Counted from the first letter of the stretch, positions 1-8,193 are shown. The stretch: 35,844 nucleotides of DNA from Pseudomonadota bacterium (GCA_021811945.1 JAKAPE010000007.1:1-35844); one strand, 5' to 3'. Made by a program: numbers and translations. Notes: generated from the letters alone by a model not told the origin.

Positions 1-61
1 ACAACGCAAGTGCGTTGCCCACATGCCCACGGTCTCAGCAGCAGCAGGCAGACGATCGAAA

Positions 62-352
62 ATGGGCCAAAAGTACCCACACGATTCCCTGAAGACCCAG
101 AAAAAGGTTCCTGGCCACACCTTTCTACTAATTCCGGTGGTCATGCTTCTCGCTTCCTGCGCCAGCCAACAAAAACACCCCGATCCCCAAGCGAAGGAAG
201 ATAAGGCAGCAGCAGAGGCGGTCGCAAAGATGAGGGGCGTGATCGATGACGCAAAATGTCAATCGTACGGCTTTCAGCCAGGTTCGCCCTCCTACAACAA
301 ATGCCGCAAGGATATCGACGCCGAACGCAAACAAATGGGCATCACGGAATGA
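62..352 (+). CDS. Small lipoprotein of unknown function
   Basis: A 96-residue protein. A basic N-terminus and a short hydrophobic stretch (FLLIPVVMLLASC) end in a lipobox-like L-A-S-C at residues 30-33, so it is probably lipidated and tethered to a membrane on the periplasmic side. The mature part is charged and carries two cysteines (DAKCQSYG, YNKCRKD) in the pattern x-C-x-S-x-G-x(4)-G-x(3)-Y-x-x-C, which recurs in small rhizobial lipoproteins. The frame is also open from 23; I chose ATG 62, but no clear ribosome binding site decides, and ATG 142 is another option. It stands alone, about 200 nt before the next gene. I cannot assign a function. Confidence 0.6.
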   Translation: MGQKYPHDSLKTQKKVPGHTFLLIPVVMLLASCASQQKHPDPQAKEDKAAAEAVAKMRGVIDDAKCQSYGFQPGSPSYNKCRKDIDAERKQMGITE

Positions 353-554
353 GCGCGATCTTCCCTGCCATCGCGGCCGCTGATCGCGCAGGAAATCTAC
401 ATAGACGCAGGCGTTGGGACGCACCCCGGTTGCTCTTGCCCGAGCCGTCACGGGTGACCATACTGCGCGTCGCGCGGACTTATGCGCTTGTCGCTCCGCG
501 CGAACTGCGCCGCTGCCGACCCCATGGCGCGGCCGCGAGACCTAAGGATTGCCG

Positions 555-872
555 ATGGCTGCTTCCACGCCCTACATCAATGCGGTCGAGCTCGACATCG
601 TGCCGGCCGAATATGAGAAATTCAAAGCCGCGATCCTCGAGAACGCGGCGGCAAGCGTAAAGGAGCCGGGCTGCCGGCAGTTCGACGTGCTGTTCGAGGA
701 CGGCGATCCGCACCACGTGTTCCTCTACGAGGTCTACGACAACGCTGCCGCCTTGGAGGCGCATCGCGCGACTGCGCATTTCAAGAAATTTTGGGAGACG
801 TCTGCGTCCATGATCGCCAGGCGCGTGGGCCGGCACATGTCGCCGATCGCATTCAACGTCAAGGCGCGATAG
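555..872 (+). CDS. Antibiotic biosynthesis monooxygenase (ABM) family protein
   Basis: A 105-residue protein with the ABM / quinol-monooxygenase fold (dimeric ferredoxin-like barrel). Visible hallmarks are the first strand with INAVELDIVPAEYEKF, the EPGCRQFDVLFE segment, VFLYEVYDNAAALEAHRAT and a helix with HFKKFW. Members act on small aromatic or quinol compounds, often without a cofactor; the substrate here is unknown. The frame is open from a TTG at 549, but ATG 555 has AAGGA six bases upstream and is the better start. A DMT exporter gene follows 30 nt later on the same strand and could be co-transcribed. Confidence 0.85.
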   Translation: MAASTPYINAVELDIVPAEYEKFKAAILENAAASVKEPGCRQFDVLFEDGDPHHVFLYEVYDNAAALEAHRATAHFKKFWETSASMIARRVGRHMSPIAFNVKAR

Positions 873-902
873 CGACAGATGACCACCGCGAGTCCGTAAC
901 GC

Positions 903-1838
903 ATGAAGGCGAGTGGCGCGCCTACAGTCGAGCATCGACGTGCAATCGCACTTATCGGCTTGCTGGTCCTGATCTGGGGCTTCAACTGGCCGATCAACAA
1001 GGTCATTCTGACTTACATCAGCCCGCTCTGGTTCGCCTGTCTGCGGTTGGTACTGGGAGCCATCAGCCTGTTTCTGGTGCAGACCTTCCAGGCCGATGGT
1101 ATCAAGCTGCCGGCGCGGCGCGATCTGCCCGTCGTCTTCAGCATCGGCTTGGTGCAGATGGCGGCCGTGTTGGCACTGATGACTCTGGGGCTCGCCGACG
1201 TACCGGCCGGGCGCTCCGCAATCCTCTCTTATACGACGCCGTTGTGGGTGGTTCCGGGATCGGTCTTGATCCTCGGCGAACGTCCAGGCCTGGGCAGATC
1301 AATGGCGCTCTTGCTCGGGCTGGCAGGCGTCGTGTTTCTGTTCAATCCGGTGGGATTCGACTGGGGCAACCGCAAGGAAGTCATAGGGAACGGCTATCTG
1401 CTGGCGGCCGCCATGCTCTGGGCGGCATCGATTATCCATGTCCGCGCCCATCGGTGGATCGGAACGCCCCTGGCGTTGGCGCCGTGGCAAATGCTCGTTG
1501 GTGTAATACCTTTATTGGCTTTGGCCCGGTCATTTGAAGGTCCGCCGCCGCACCTCGGCTTTTCCGTTGGCACGACCCTGCTGGCGCTTTACAGCGGGCC
1601 TCTGATCACCGCCTTTCCGTTCTGGGCTGTCATCACGGTCGCTCGGGCCTTGCCGGCGCTGACGACGTCCTTGACGCTGTTGCTGGTACCCGTACTTGGC
1701 CTGGTGAGCTCGGCGCTGCTGCTTTCGGAACCGATGAATGCAACTTTGATCATCGGCCTGTCGCTAATTGTAAGCGCCGTAGCGGCGGTGAGTATGGCCG
1801 AAACAAAGCAAGCTCCGCCCTCGAAAGACGTCGGATAA
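903..1838 (+). CDS. DMT-superfamily transporter, EamA family
   Basis: A 311-residue inner-membrane protein made of two EamA repeats, about ten transmembrane helices in all. The first repeat opens with LIGLLVLIWGFNWPINK, the usual EamA start, and the second lies roughly at residues 155-300. The family exports amino acids, metabolites or drugs; the substrate cannot be read from sequence. ATG 903 is used; the upstream ribosome binding site is weak. The preceding monooxygenase gene ends 30 nt upstream, so an operon is plausible. The gene looks intact and of normal length. Confidence 0.9.
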   Translation: MKASGAPTVEHRRAIALIGLLVLIWGFNWPINKVILTYISPLWFACLRLVLGAISLFLVQTFQADGIKLPARRDLPVVFSIGLVQMAAVLALMTLGLADVPAGRSAILSYTTPLWVVPGSVLILGERPGLGRSMALLLGLAGVVFLFNPVGFDWGNRKEVIGNGYLLAAAMLWAASIIHVRAHRWIGTPLALAPWQMLVGVIPLLALARSFEGPPPHLGFSVGTTLLALYSGPLITAFPFWAVITVARALPALTTSLTLLLVPVLGLVSSALLLSEPMNATLIIGLSLIVSAVAAVSMAETKQAPPSKDVG

Positions 1839-2072
1839 TATCATACGCTCTTATGGCCGCCGAGGATGAAGTCGCAACGGCTACCAGGTCCACGCGGCAG
1901 AATTTGGTTCCTTCCCGGCGGGCGATTTCGATCACCTGATTTGCCAAAGCGCGGTTACCTCGAAGCACGTATTCGGGACATGCCGCAAGCGCGCCTTTCG
2001 CGACCAAAACGCATGTTGAATTTAAGCGGCTTCCCCCTGTAAGGATAAGTCGCGGGTGGGGAACAGCGAATC

Positions 2073-3422
2073 ATGGCCAATTCCGCGTCAGCCGGGCGAT
2101 CTGCCGGCACGGTGTCGTGGGTCACGGCGACCGCGATCGTCGTCGCCGACATGGTCGGTGTCGGCGTCTTCACCAGTCTCGGATTTCAGGTCACCGACAT
2201 CACCTCCGGCTTCTCGCTGCTGCTGCTGTGGATGGTCGGCGGAGTGGTGGCGCTGTGCGGGGCGTTCTGCTACGCGGAATTGGCCGCGATGTTTCCCCGC
2301 TCGAGCGGGGAGTACAATTTTCTGCGCGAGGTCTATCATCCGGCCTTTGGGTTTGTGGCCGGCTGGCTGTCGGCGACCGTCGGTTTCGCGGCGCCGATCG
2401 CGCTCGCCGCCATGGCGTTCGGCGTCTATTTCAGATCCATAATGCCAGGTGCGCCGCCGCTGGCGCTCGGCCTGGGCGCGACCTGGGTCGCCACGCTGGT
2501 GCATCTGTGCGGCGTTAGATTGGGCGGCACCTATCACAACGTCTGGACCGCGCTCAAGCTGGGGCTCATCCTGGCGTTCATCGTCGCCGGCGCCGCGTTC
2601 GGCGACGCGCAGCCGATTACATTTGCGCCGCACGCCGCCGATCTCGCCGTCGTGGCCGGAGCGCCGTTCGCCGTCGGCCTGGTGTTCGTGATGTACTCCT
2701 ACTCCGGCTGGAACGCGGCGACCTACATCCTCGGCGAGCTGCAGCAGCCGGCCCGCAACCTGCCGCGCGCCCTGTTCCTCGGGACCGCGATCGTCATCGT
2801 TCTCTATGTCGGCCTCAACGCGGTGTTTCTCGCCACCACGCCGATGGCGGAATTGGCCGGCCAACTCGATATCGCCATCGTCGCCGGCCGGCACGTGTTC
2901 GGCGAGCTCGGCGGCCGCATCGTCGGCGCCCTGATCTGCCTCGGCCTGGTGTCCTCGATCAGCGCCATGACCTGGATCGGGCCGCGCGTGACTATGACCA
3001 TGGGCGAGGACGTGCTGATGCTGCGGGCGTTCTCACATAAGTCAAGGCAGGGCGTTCCTGCCTTCGCTATCATCTTCCAGCTCCTGATCTCCAACCTGCT
3101 GTTGCTGACCCGGAGCTTCGAAGCGGTGCTGGATTTCATCCAGTTCAGCATCACCTTCAGCTCGTTCTTCGCGGTGCTCGGGGTGATCAAGATGCGCATC
3201 ACCCGGCCAAAGCTGCCGCGGCCGTATCGGGCCTGGGGCTACCCGGTGACGCCGCTTGTTTTCCTCGCCGTATCTTTGTTCATGATGTATTACCTGGTCG
3301 TCAGCCGCCCGCTGCAATCGCTCGCCGGGTTCGCGATGATGTTGGCCGGCCTCGTCATCTATTATGCGTCTCGCCTGCTGTCGAACGTCTTTGCTCCGCA
3401 AGCTCCGCGCACGGTGAGTTGA
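2073..3422 (+). CDS. APC-family amino acid permease
   Basis: A 449-residue protein with about twelve transmembrane helices. The first helix carries the APC substrate-binding glycine motif (VADMVGVGVFTS), and FCYAELAAMFPRSSGEYNFLRE in helices 2-3 is the classic APC signature. It probably imports an amino acid or related amine by proton or cation coupling, by analogy with the family. The start at ATG 2073 lies soon after a purine-rich stretch (aaggataagtcg). The next gene begins 4 nt after the stop, so the two are almost certainly one transcript. Confidence 0.92.
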   Translation: MANSASAGRSAGTVSWVTATAIVVADMVGVGVFTSLGFQVTDITSGFSLLLLWMVGGVVALCGAFCYAELAAMFPRSSGEYNFLREVYHPAFGFVAGWLSATVGFAAPIALAAMAFGVYFRSIMPGAPPLALGLGATWVATLVHLCGVRLGGTYHNVWTALKLGLILAFIVAGAAFGDAQPITFAPHAADLAVVAGAPFAVGLVFVMYSYSGWNAATYILGELQQPARNLPRALFLGTAIVIVLYVGLNAVFLATTPMAELAGQLDIAIVAGRHVFGELGGRIVGALICLGLVSSISAMTWIGPRVTMTMGEDVLMLRAFSHKSRQGVPAFAIIFQLLISNLLLLTRSFEAVLDFIQFSITFSSFFAVLGVIKMRITRPKLPRPYRAWGYPVTPLVFLAVSLFMMYYLVVSRPLQSLAGFAMMLAGLVIYYASRLLSNVFAPQAPRTVS

Positions 3423-3426
3423 CACG

Positions 3427-4578
3427 ATGCCCGCACGCGCATCCAAGCTGACGGCGGCCGCCTGTCTGGCCGGCCTCCTTATCGTGGCCGCGCCGCCGGC
3501 GCCGAGAGCCGAGCCGGCGAGCCCCAACGATACCGCGCGGTTCCTCGCCGGGCTGCCGCCGGCGCCGGACTCGCCGCTCGCCGCGCTGACCGCGGCTCCC
3601 GGCTGGCGCCGGCACGCCCGCTACTTCGATGCCGCGTTCGCCCGCCAGGAACGCAGCACGATTGCGAAGATTCGCGCGTTTTCCGCGACCTGGCTCACCA
3701 ACAAGCACAGCACCATGCTGTACATGTTCAGTGGTCCGGATTTCCTTTATGCCGCCTCGTTCTTCCCGAGCGCATCGACCTATGTATTGAGCGGTCTGGA
3801 GCCAGTCGGTCGCGTTCCGCCGCTGACCGGCCTGTCGCGGGCGGGTCTCGATCGCGTTCTATGGAACCTTCGCGGCTCGTTGAGTTCAATTCTCAACGTG
3901 AGTTTTTTCATCACCCACATCATGGCGCACCAATTGCGTGCCGGGCCGGTCTACGGAACCCTGCCGATCCTCTACGTGTTCCTGGCGCGGACCGGCAACA
4001 CTATTCACGATATCAGCTTTGTCAGGCTCGACCAGGACGGAACTCTCAACGCGGTGCCCGAATCTGCCGCGGGAGCTGAAGCCCGCAGGGGCGGCGCTCG
4101 TGGAGTGAAAATCACCTTTTCCAGCGGCGACCGCGCCGTGCAGACGCTGTATTATTTCAGCACCGACCTGAGCGACTACGGGGTGAGGCGGAGCGGGTTC
4201 CTGACATTTTGCGGCACGCTCGGCGCCGCCGACAGCTTCATCAAGAGCGATTCCTATCTCCTGCACGGCGGCGGTTTCGCCGAGGTGCGCAGGTTTCTTC
4301 TCGACCGCAGCGCGACCATCCTTCAGGACGACAGCGGCATCCCGGTGGCTTATTTCGATCCGACGGCATGGCGTCTGCAGCCGTTTGGCCGCTATCTCGG
4401 GCCCATCCCTATTTTCCGGGGCGTGTACCAACCGCGCTTGGCGCGGCTGTTCCGCCGGGGCCATGCCATCCCGCTCGATTTTGGGCTGGGATACCGCTGG
4501 CGGAGCAATGAATCGAACTTGCTGCTGGCGCGAAAGATCATTCCCGAATCCAATGAGGCCAAATTAACTCCCCATTAA
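3427..4578 (+). CDS. Secreted/periplasmic protein of unknown function, coupled to APC permease
   Basis: A 383-residue protein with a clear N-terminal signal peptide (hydrophobic core ACLAGLLIVAA, likely cleavage after APRA near residue 28). The body has no further membrane segment and no domain I recognise; it has conserved-looking aromatic blocks such as NKHSTMLYMFSGPDFLYA and a C-terminal segment rich in Arg. It starts 4 nt after the permease stop, so translation is probably coupled. I infer a periplasmic partner or an independent envelope function; related proteins in Bradyrhizobium-like genomes are, as I recall, only annotated as hypothetical. Confidence 0.8.
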   Translation: MPARASKLTAAACLAGLLIVAAPPAPRAEPASPNDTARFLAGLPPAPDSPLAALTAAPGWRRHARYFDAAFARQERSTIAKIRAFSATWLTNKHSTMLYMFSGPDFLYAASFFPSASTYVLSGLEPVGRVPPLTGLSRAGLDRVLWNLRGSLSSILNVSFFITHIMAHQLRAGPVYGTLPILYVFLARTGNTIHDISFVRLDQDGTLNAVPESAAGAEARRGGARGVKITFSSGDRAVQTLYYFSTDLSDYGVRRSGFLTFCGTLGAADSFIKSDSYLLHGGGFAEVRRFLLDRSATILQDDSGIPVAYFDPTAWRLQPFGRYLGPIPIFRGVYQPRLARLFRRGHAIPLDFGLGYRWRSNESNLLLARKIIPESNEAKLTPH

Positions 4579-4774
4579 CCGGCCGGCAGGTCATGACGCG
4601 ACGGGCGGTCGGCGATGCGGACTCGCTCGCAAATCCGCGCCGAACGCGGCGGCGAGGGCGTTAATCGCGGCCTTTCAGTCTTGATTCCGTGCGGGCACCC
4701 GGCGGCAGGCCGCCAAAAAGAGGCCAAAGTCGGGGTTCAAGCTGCGCCTCGGTTCGACGGGGAAACGGGGAACA

Positions 4775-6763
4775 GTGCCAAATCGGGCCCGAGTTCCGGC
4801 GCCGCAGCGGCGCCGTGCGCCGAGTGGTGACTCGGCTACGGTGCGTGGTGCGCGCCAGTTCCATTCAGATCGAGAGCTGCGGCGCAGATCCGAACCGTTC
4901 GGCGCGCGGCGCCCGGCGCAGCGCGCCCAGCCCGGCAGCCGCGCGCAGTTCGATTTCAGCCCGGCGCCGGTTCCACGATCGCATGCGCGGCGCGGCGTGC
5001 GCAGGCGCAATTTGCCGCAAATCATCGCGGCGCTGGTGTTTGTCGCCGCGGTGGGCTGGTGCGTTCAGCTTTATAGCGAGTTCCGACCATCGGTCTTTAC
5101 TGCTTCGGCACCCGGCGCGGCGCCGTCTGCAGCGCCGGAGTTCGTCGCCAGCGCCAGAGAGGCTGATGCCGTCGCCGCCCCGAACGACCGGCGCATCGAG
5201 CATCCGCTGCGAGTGGCAAATGCCGCCGCCATGGTCGATCAGGTGTCGAGTGCTGGCGCCGCCGAGCGCCGGGCGTGGGCTGCAGCCGACGAGCCGGCCG
5301 CTCGGATTGTGGCCTATGACTTCGATATGCTCCGGCCGGTCCGGCAGCCCGGACGCAACGCCGTCGCAGCGAAAACTGCAAGACGAAAGAGAGAGGTGCA
5401 TCTTGCGGCGGTCGAGGCAGCCGCACCGCGGTTCGGCCTGCACTCCGCAGGCGGCGAGCCGGCCGCCAGGATTGTGGCCTATGACTTCGACGCGTTACGG
5501 ACCGTCCGGCACACCGAACACAAGGCCGCGGCAGCGAAAACAGCAAGGCGGAAATGGCCGGTGCATCTTGCGGCGGTCGAGCCCACCGCGCCGGGATTCG
5601 ATGTGCGCTTCGCGACCGACAGCTTTGCGCGCGGAATGCCCGCCAATGTCAAGGCCAAGACGGTTCTGGTCAATTTCCAAACCGCACCCTTCCCGTATCG
5701 CGGCAACGTGCCGGGATCCAATCGGCCGTTCTTAAACGCCGGTACGCCAGACCACCGCGGCCACGTGACCTTCCGCGGCCGGATTCTGTGGCAAGCGCAG
5801 ACGTTCAGCGACAGCCACGTGCTGTTGCATATCCCGCCGGGCTTCGACCCGACGCGCCCGGCCGTGATGGTGGTGTTCTTCCATGGCCACGGCGCGGACC
5901 TCGCGCACGACGTGCGCAACCGCCAGCGCGTGCCGCAGCAGATCACCGACTCCGGGCTCAACGCCGTGCTGGTGGCGCCGCAGTTCGCCGTCGACGCCGC
6001 TGATTCGAGCGCCGGTAAATTCTGGGAGCCGAACGGATTCAAGCGCTTCCTCGACGAGGCGGCAAGCAAGCTCGCCCGCCTCTACGGCGATCCGCGCTCG
6101 GTTAAGGCGTTCGCCACCATGCCGATCGTGCTCGTCGCCTATAGCGGCGGCTACGGGCCGGCGCTCGCCGTCCTCGCCCGGGGCGGCGTGAGATCGCGCG
6201 TGCGCGGTCTGGTGCTGCTCGATGCGCTCTACGCCGGCATCGGCCGTTTCGCGGAGTGGATCGCCAACCATAGATCGAGCTTCTTTGTCAGTTCCTACAC
6301 GCCGCACACGGCGCACCACAATGACGATCTCATGCGCCTGTTGAGAGAGCGGTCAGTGCCGTTCAGCTCGGAGCTCAGGCGCGACCATCTGCCGGGCATG
6401 GTGGTGTTTCTGCCGGCCGGCCCAGTGTCGCACCGCAATTTCGTGACCCATGCCTGGGCCGACAACCCGATCAAGAACATTCTGGCGAGAATGGACGACG
6501 TCGATCCGAGGTCCGAGGATCGAAAGTGTTGCGGCGACGCGCTCGATGCGGTCCGCCACCACAACATCGATGCACAACTGAAGCCGGTCAGACCGGCACA
6601 GCGCTTGCCTATATCTACGTTTGCCTGCGCTCCAGTTCGGCGAGCAGGATCGTCTCCACGTCAGGCGGCACCGGCACGCGTCGGATCACGTCCGGCCACA
6701 GTTCGACTGGCGGCGCGGCAATCAGCCCACCGGAAAGCGTCACGACATCGAGATCGTCGTTGA
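4775..6763 (+). CDS. Membrane-anchored alpha/beta-hydrolase-like protein with 55-aa tandem repeat
   Basis: A 662-residue protein starting at GTG 4775. Order: Arg/Pro-rich cytoplasmic tail (1-80), one membrane helix (about 81-100), Ala-rich linker with two copies of a 55-residue repeat (about 173-282), then an alpha/beta-hydrolase-like domain (about 345-575). The domain shows an oxyanion-type HGHG (370-373), a nucleophile-elbow-like AYSGGYG with Ser457, and a later SHRNF (His553) that could complete a triad. The topology places the hydrolase outside the cytoplasm. Residues after about 585 look uncharacteristic and lie antisense to the nucleotidyltransferase at 6615-7148, so the true end of the conserved protein may be nearer 6530. 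Substrate unknown. Confidence 0.75.
   Translation: MPNRARVPAPQRRRAPSGDSATVRGARQFHSDRELRRRSEPFGARRPAQRAQPGSRAQFDFSPAPVPRSHARRGVRRRNLPQIIAALVFVAAVGWCVQLYSEFRPSVFTASAPGAAPSAAPEFVASAREADAVAAPNDRRIEHPLRVANAAAMVDQVSSAGAAERRAWAAADEPAARIVAYDFDMLRPVRQPGRNAVAAKTARRKREVHLAAVEAAAPRFGLHSAGGEPAARIVAYDFDALRTVRHTEHKAAAAKTARRKWPVHLAAVEPTAPGFDVRFATDSFARGMPANVKAKTVLVNFQTAPFPYRGNVPGSNRPFLNAGTPDHRGHVTFRGRILWQAQTFSDSHVLLHIPPGFDPTRPAVMVVFFHGHGADLAHDVRNRQRVPQQITDSGLNAVLVAPQFAVDAADSSAGKFWEPNGFKRFLDEAASKLARLYGDPRSVKAFATMPIVLVAYSGGYGPALAVLARGGVRSRVRGLVLLDALYAGIGRFAEWIANHRSSFFVSSYTPHTAHHNDDLMRLLRERSVPFSSELRRDHLPGMVVFLPAGPVSHRNFVTHAWADNPIKNILARMDDVDPRSEDRKCCGDALDAVRHHNIDAQLKPVRPAQRLPISTFACAPVRRAGSSPRQAAPARVGSRPATVRLAARQSAHRKASRHRDRR
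5291..5620 (+). repeat. 165-bp coding tandem repeat, two copies
   Basis: Two adjacent copies of a 165-bp unit (starts at 5291 and 5456) inside the hydrolase gene. Each encodes EPAARIVAYDFD, then a basic TARRK block, then VHLAAVE. The reading frame is kept because 165 is a multiple of three. The copies differ at many positions, so the duplication is not very recent. Confidence 0.85.
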
Positions 6764-7148
6764 GATGATCGCGCAGGCCGCAATGGCGCGCGCGACAGAG
6801 CACGCGCGGATGGCATTCGCGATAGTGACAGATGCGGCCGAGATAACGCCCGGCCGCATCGGTCAAAAAAACATCGCCGCCGAGATTGATTTGCTGCGCC
6901 TGCCCTTTGAGGCGCCTGCCGGCGCGGGCGAGTTCAGTCAAGTCCATCTTGCCGTCGATGGTGACGAGGACATCGGCGTCCTTCGGCACCGCTTTGTTCG
7001 TGGCCAACGAGCCGATCAACGCCACGCGCAGCACCCCCGCGCAGCCGGCGGCCTCACGCACGAAGTCGCGCACCGCGGCAAGCAGCACCGGCCGCGGCTC
7101 GGCGACGGATGGGCTCGGCTCGTAGTATCGGCGACGACCGTGACGCAT
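6615..7148 (-). CDS. Minimal nucleotidyltransferase-fold protein with Cys/His cluster
   Basis: A 177-residue protein. The nucleotidyltransferase motif is complete: GS at 46-47, then DAD (Asp57, Asp59) and a third acidic strand LDVVTL with Asp134. Between them lies a compact cluster of Cys107, Cys112, Cys118, Cys123 and neighbouring His residues, which could bind zinc. The open frame extends to a TTG at 7160, but ATG 7148 is preferred. It follows the HEAT-like gene by 15 nt and is the last gene of the minus-strand cassette behind thiC. Its 3' part overlaps the end of the convergent hydrolase frame by 149 nt. The substrate is unknown; members of this fold modify RNA, proteins or small molecules. 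Confidence 0.75.
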   Translation of the reverse strand: MRHGRRRYYEPSPSVAEPRPVLLAAVRDFVREAAGCAGVLRVALIGSLATNKAVPKDADVLVTIDGKMDLTELARAGRRLKGQAQQINLGGDVFLTDAAGRYLGRICHYRECHPRVLCRARHCGLRDHLNDDLDVVTLSGGLIAAPPVELWPDVIRRVPVPPDVETILLAELERRQT

Positions 7149-7163
7149 GGCGGAAAGCAATTT

Positions 7164-7523
7164 TCAACATAGGCTAGAGATCAAACTTTCAAGAACTTCT
7201 ATCGCGTTGCGATCTGGAGCACCTCGAAAACTTTTGATCGTGTCAAGAGCTTCCTGTGCTACTTTTCGCAAGAGCTTTTTATCTTCCGGTGTGTTGCGAA
7301 TATTCGCAACGTTCTGCAAAGCAAGCGCAGCGTGGTAGAAAACGAAGGGTTGCTCTGACGAAAAACGATCTCTCAGCCAATCCAGATCCGCAACACGTGG
7401 AACCATTTGCATCATGGCGATCGCCGCCAGGCGGCTTCCCGGCGATCCTGAGCCTTTGTATGTGTCTATAAAGTCAACCAAGCTGGGTGCGAGAGAACGC
7501 ATCTTAACAAGCACGCGCGTCAT
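7164..7523 (-). CDS. Helical HEAT-like repeat protein
   Basis: A 119-residue all-helical protein from ATG 7523. It contains paired-helix units, for example SRLAAIAMMQMVPRVADLDW followed by EQPFVFYHAALALQNVA, typical of HEAT-like scaffolds. From memory, similar short modules occur at the C-termini of bacterial conflict or signalling proteins, but I cannot confirm this here. The frame stays open to 7859, yet upstream of about 7560 it merely crosses the DUF433 gene in the wrong frame. An alternative start is ATG 7634 (156 aa), which overlaps the premature DUF433 stop as ATGA. No good ribosome binding site settles the start. It could also be a remnant of a longer protein. Confidence 0.55.
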   Translation of the reverse strand: MTRVLVKMRSLAPSLVDFIDTYKGSGSPGSRLAAIAMMQMVPRVADLDWLRDRFSSEQPFVFYHAALALQNVANIRNTPEDKKLLRKVAQEALDTIKSFRGAPDRNAIEVLESLISSLC

Positions 7524-7557
7524 CGCGGCGACGGCAGATTCGCGTTGATCAGAAATC

Positions 7558-7786
7558 TCACCGCTCGGCGGCCGTAAAGATCGGATGATCCGTTGCGCGG
7601 GAGGCGAATTCCAGCGCAGCCGTAATATCTTCATCCTCCAGATACGGGTAAATCGCGAAGGATTTCCGCGCGCGACGAGCCGCCCGCCAGCATGTCGAGG
7701 ATGTCTTTCACGCGCAAGCCCCGGATGCAAGGGCGGCCGCCGCACTTTTCCGGGTCGACCGTGATGCAATCGAGCAGACTTGCCAT
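7558..7786 (-). pseudogene. DUF433 antitoxin-like gene broken by +1 frameshift
   Basis: From ATG 7786 the frame reads MASLLDCITVDPEKCGGRPC, then IRGLRVKDILDMLAGGSS, the standard DUF433 start. After AEILRD the frame goes out and stops at 7631. Adding back the neighbouring frame gives YPYLEDEDITAALEFASR and a natural stop at 7558, exactly how DUF433 proteins (about 75 aa) end. The extent is 229 bp, that is 76 codons plus one base, so one extra base lies near 7645-7650 (run of T before CCC). GAGGTGA lies just upstream of the start. DUF433 proteins are small DNA-binding antitoxin-like proteins usually paired with a PIN-like DUF5615 toxin; no such toxin is seen here. Confidence 0.75.
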
Positions 7787-7843
7787 GACTCACCTCAGCG
7801 ACGTTCAGCGCTCCCTTGGGGGCCTCGCAAACCAGGCCCCTAC

Positions 7844-8040
7844 TCACGGCTTGCGCCACTTGTCTCTGCCGCCGATCTTGGTGTCGCGAACGCGTTCGAC
7901 GTGGATGGCCGCCTTCGGGTCTAACCTTTCAGCCCTTTCGATGGCCTGTTTCTGCGTCGGCGCAGTCGCAGATGCTCGCTCGGACCCTCCACGCCTGACC
8001 GCGTAATCTCCTTGCGGAGCTCGTGCTTCTTGTCTGCCAT
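7844..8040 (-). pseudogene. Small conserved-looking protein gene broken by frameshift
   Basis: ATG 8040 is preceded by GGGAG with seven-base spacing, and the frame reads MADKKHELRKEITRSGVEGP. Shortly after, good protein sequence continues in another frame: APTQKQAIERAERLDPKAAI then HVERVRDTKIGGRDKWRKP and a stop at 7844. The extent, 197 bp, is one base short of 66 codons, which fits a single-base deletion around 7985-8000. The joined product would be a 65-residue basic protein. I cannot name the family with certainty (vaguely DUF2188-like in its ERA/HVERVRD part). Confidence 0.5.
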
Positions 8041-8193
8041 GATCCGGCTCCCTGATTCGCGCATCGCGGCAGAATACCATTGATCTGAAGGCAGAAACCG
8101 CCCGGAGCGCTCCTCGCGCGTGCCGTGCGTTGCCTTCTCCGCGGCGCGTTTCAGCGCCGCTTCGGCTTTGTCGAAATCAAGTCCTCGTCTCAT
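7921..8193 (-). CDS. Small protein next to zeta-like kinase, possible antitoxin
   Basis: The frame opens with ATG 8193, overlapping the end of the kinase gene by 17 bp, which suggests translational coupling. The first part (MRRGLDFDKAEAALKRAAEK, then THGTREERSGRFLP) is a basic amphipathic helix plus tail, about 50 residues. Past residue 51 the same frame enters the next small gene (own start at 8040) and finally ends at 7921, so the native product may have been only about 50 residues. Small helical proteins encoded right after chromosomal zeta-like kinases are common; a role as antitoxin or partner is inference from position alone. Confidence 0.5.
   Translation of the reverse strand: MRRGLDFDKAEAALKRAAEKATHGTREERSGRFLPSDQWYSAAMRESGSRIMADKKHELRKEITRSGVEGPSEHLRLRRRRNRPSKGLKG

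Noticed and set aside
1839-2072. Minus-strand 85-aa frame between DMT and APC genes
   Set aside because: No recognisable family and part of it lies antisense to the DMT gene; not enough to call a gene or relic.
7631-7634. ATGA overlap of the truncated DUF433 frame with a downstream start, as designed coupling
   Set aside because: The overlap arises only because of the frameshift; the natural DUF433 stop is at 7558.
7164-7859. 231-aa fusion of upstream sequence with the HEAT-like protein
   Set aside because: The first ~100 residues are the DUF433 gene read in a wrong frame.
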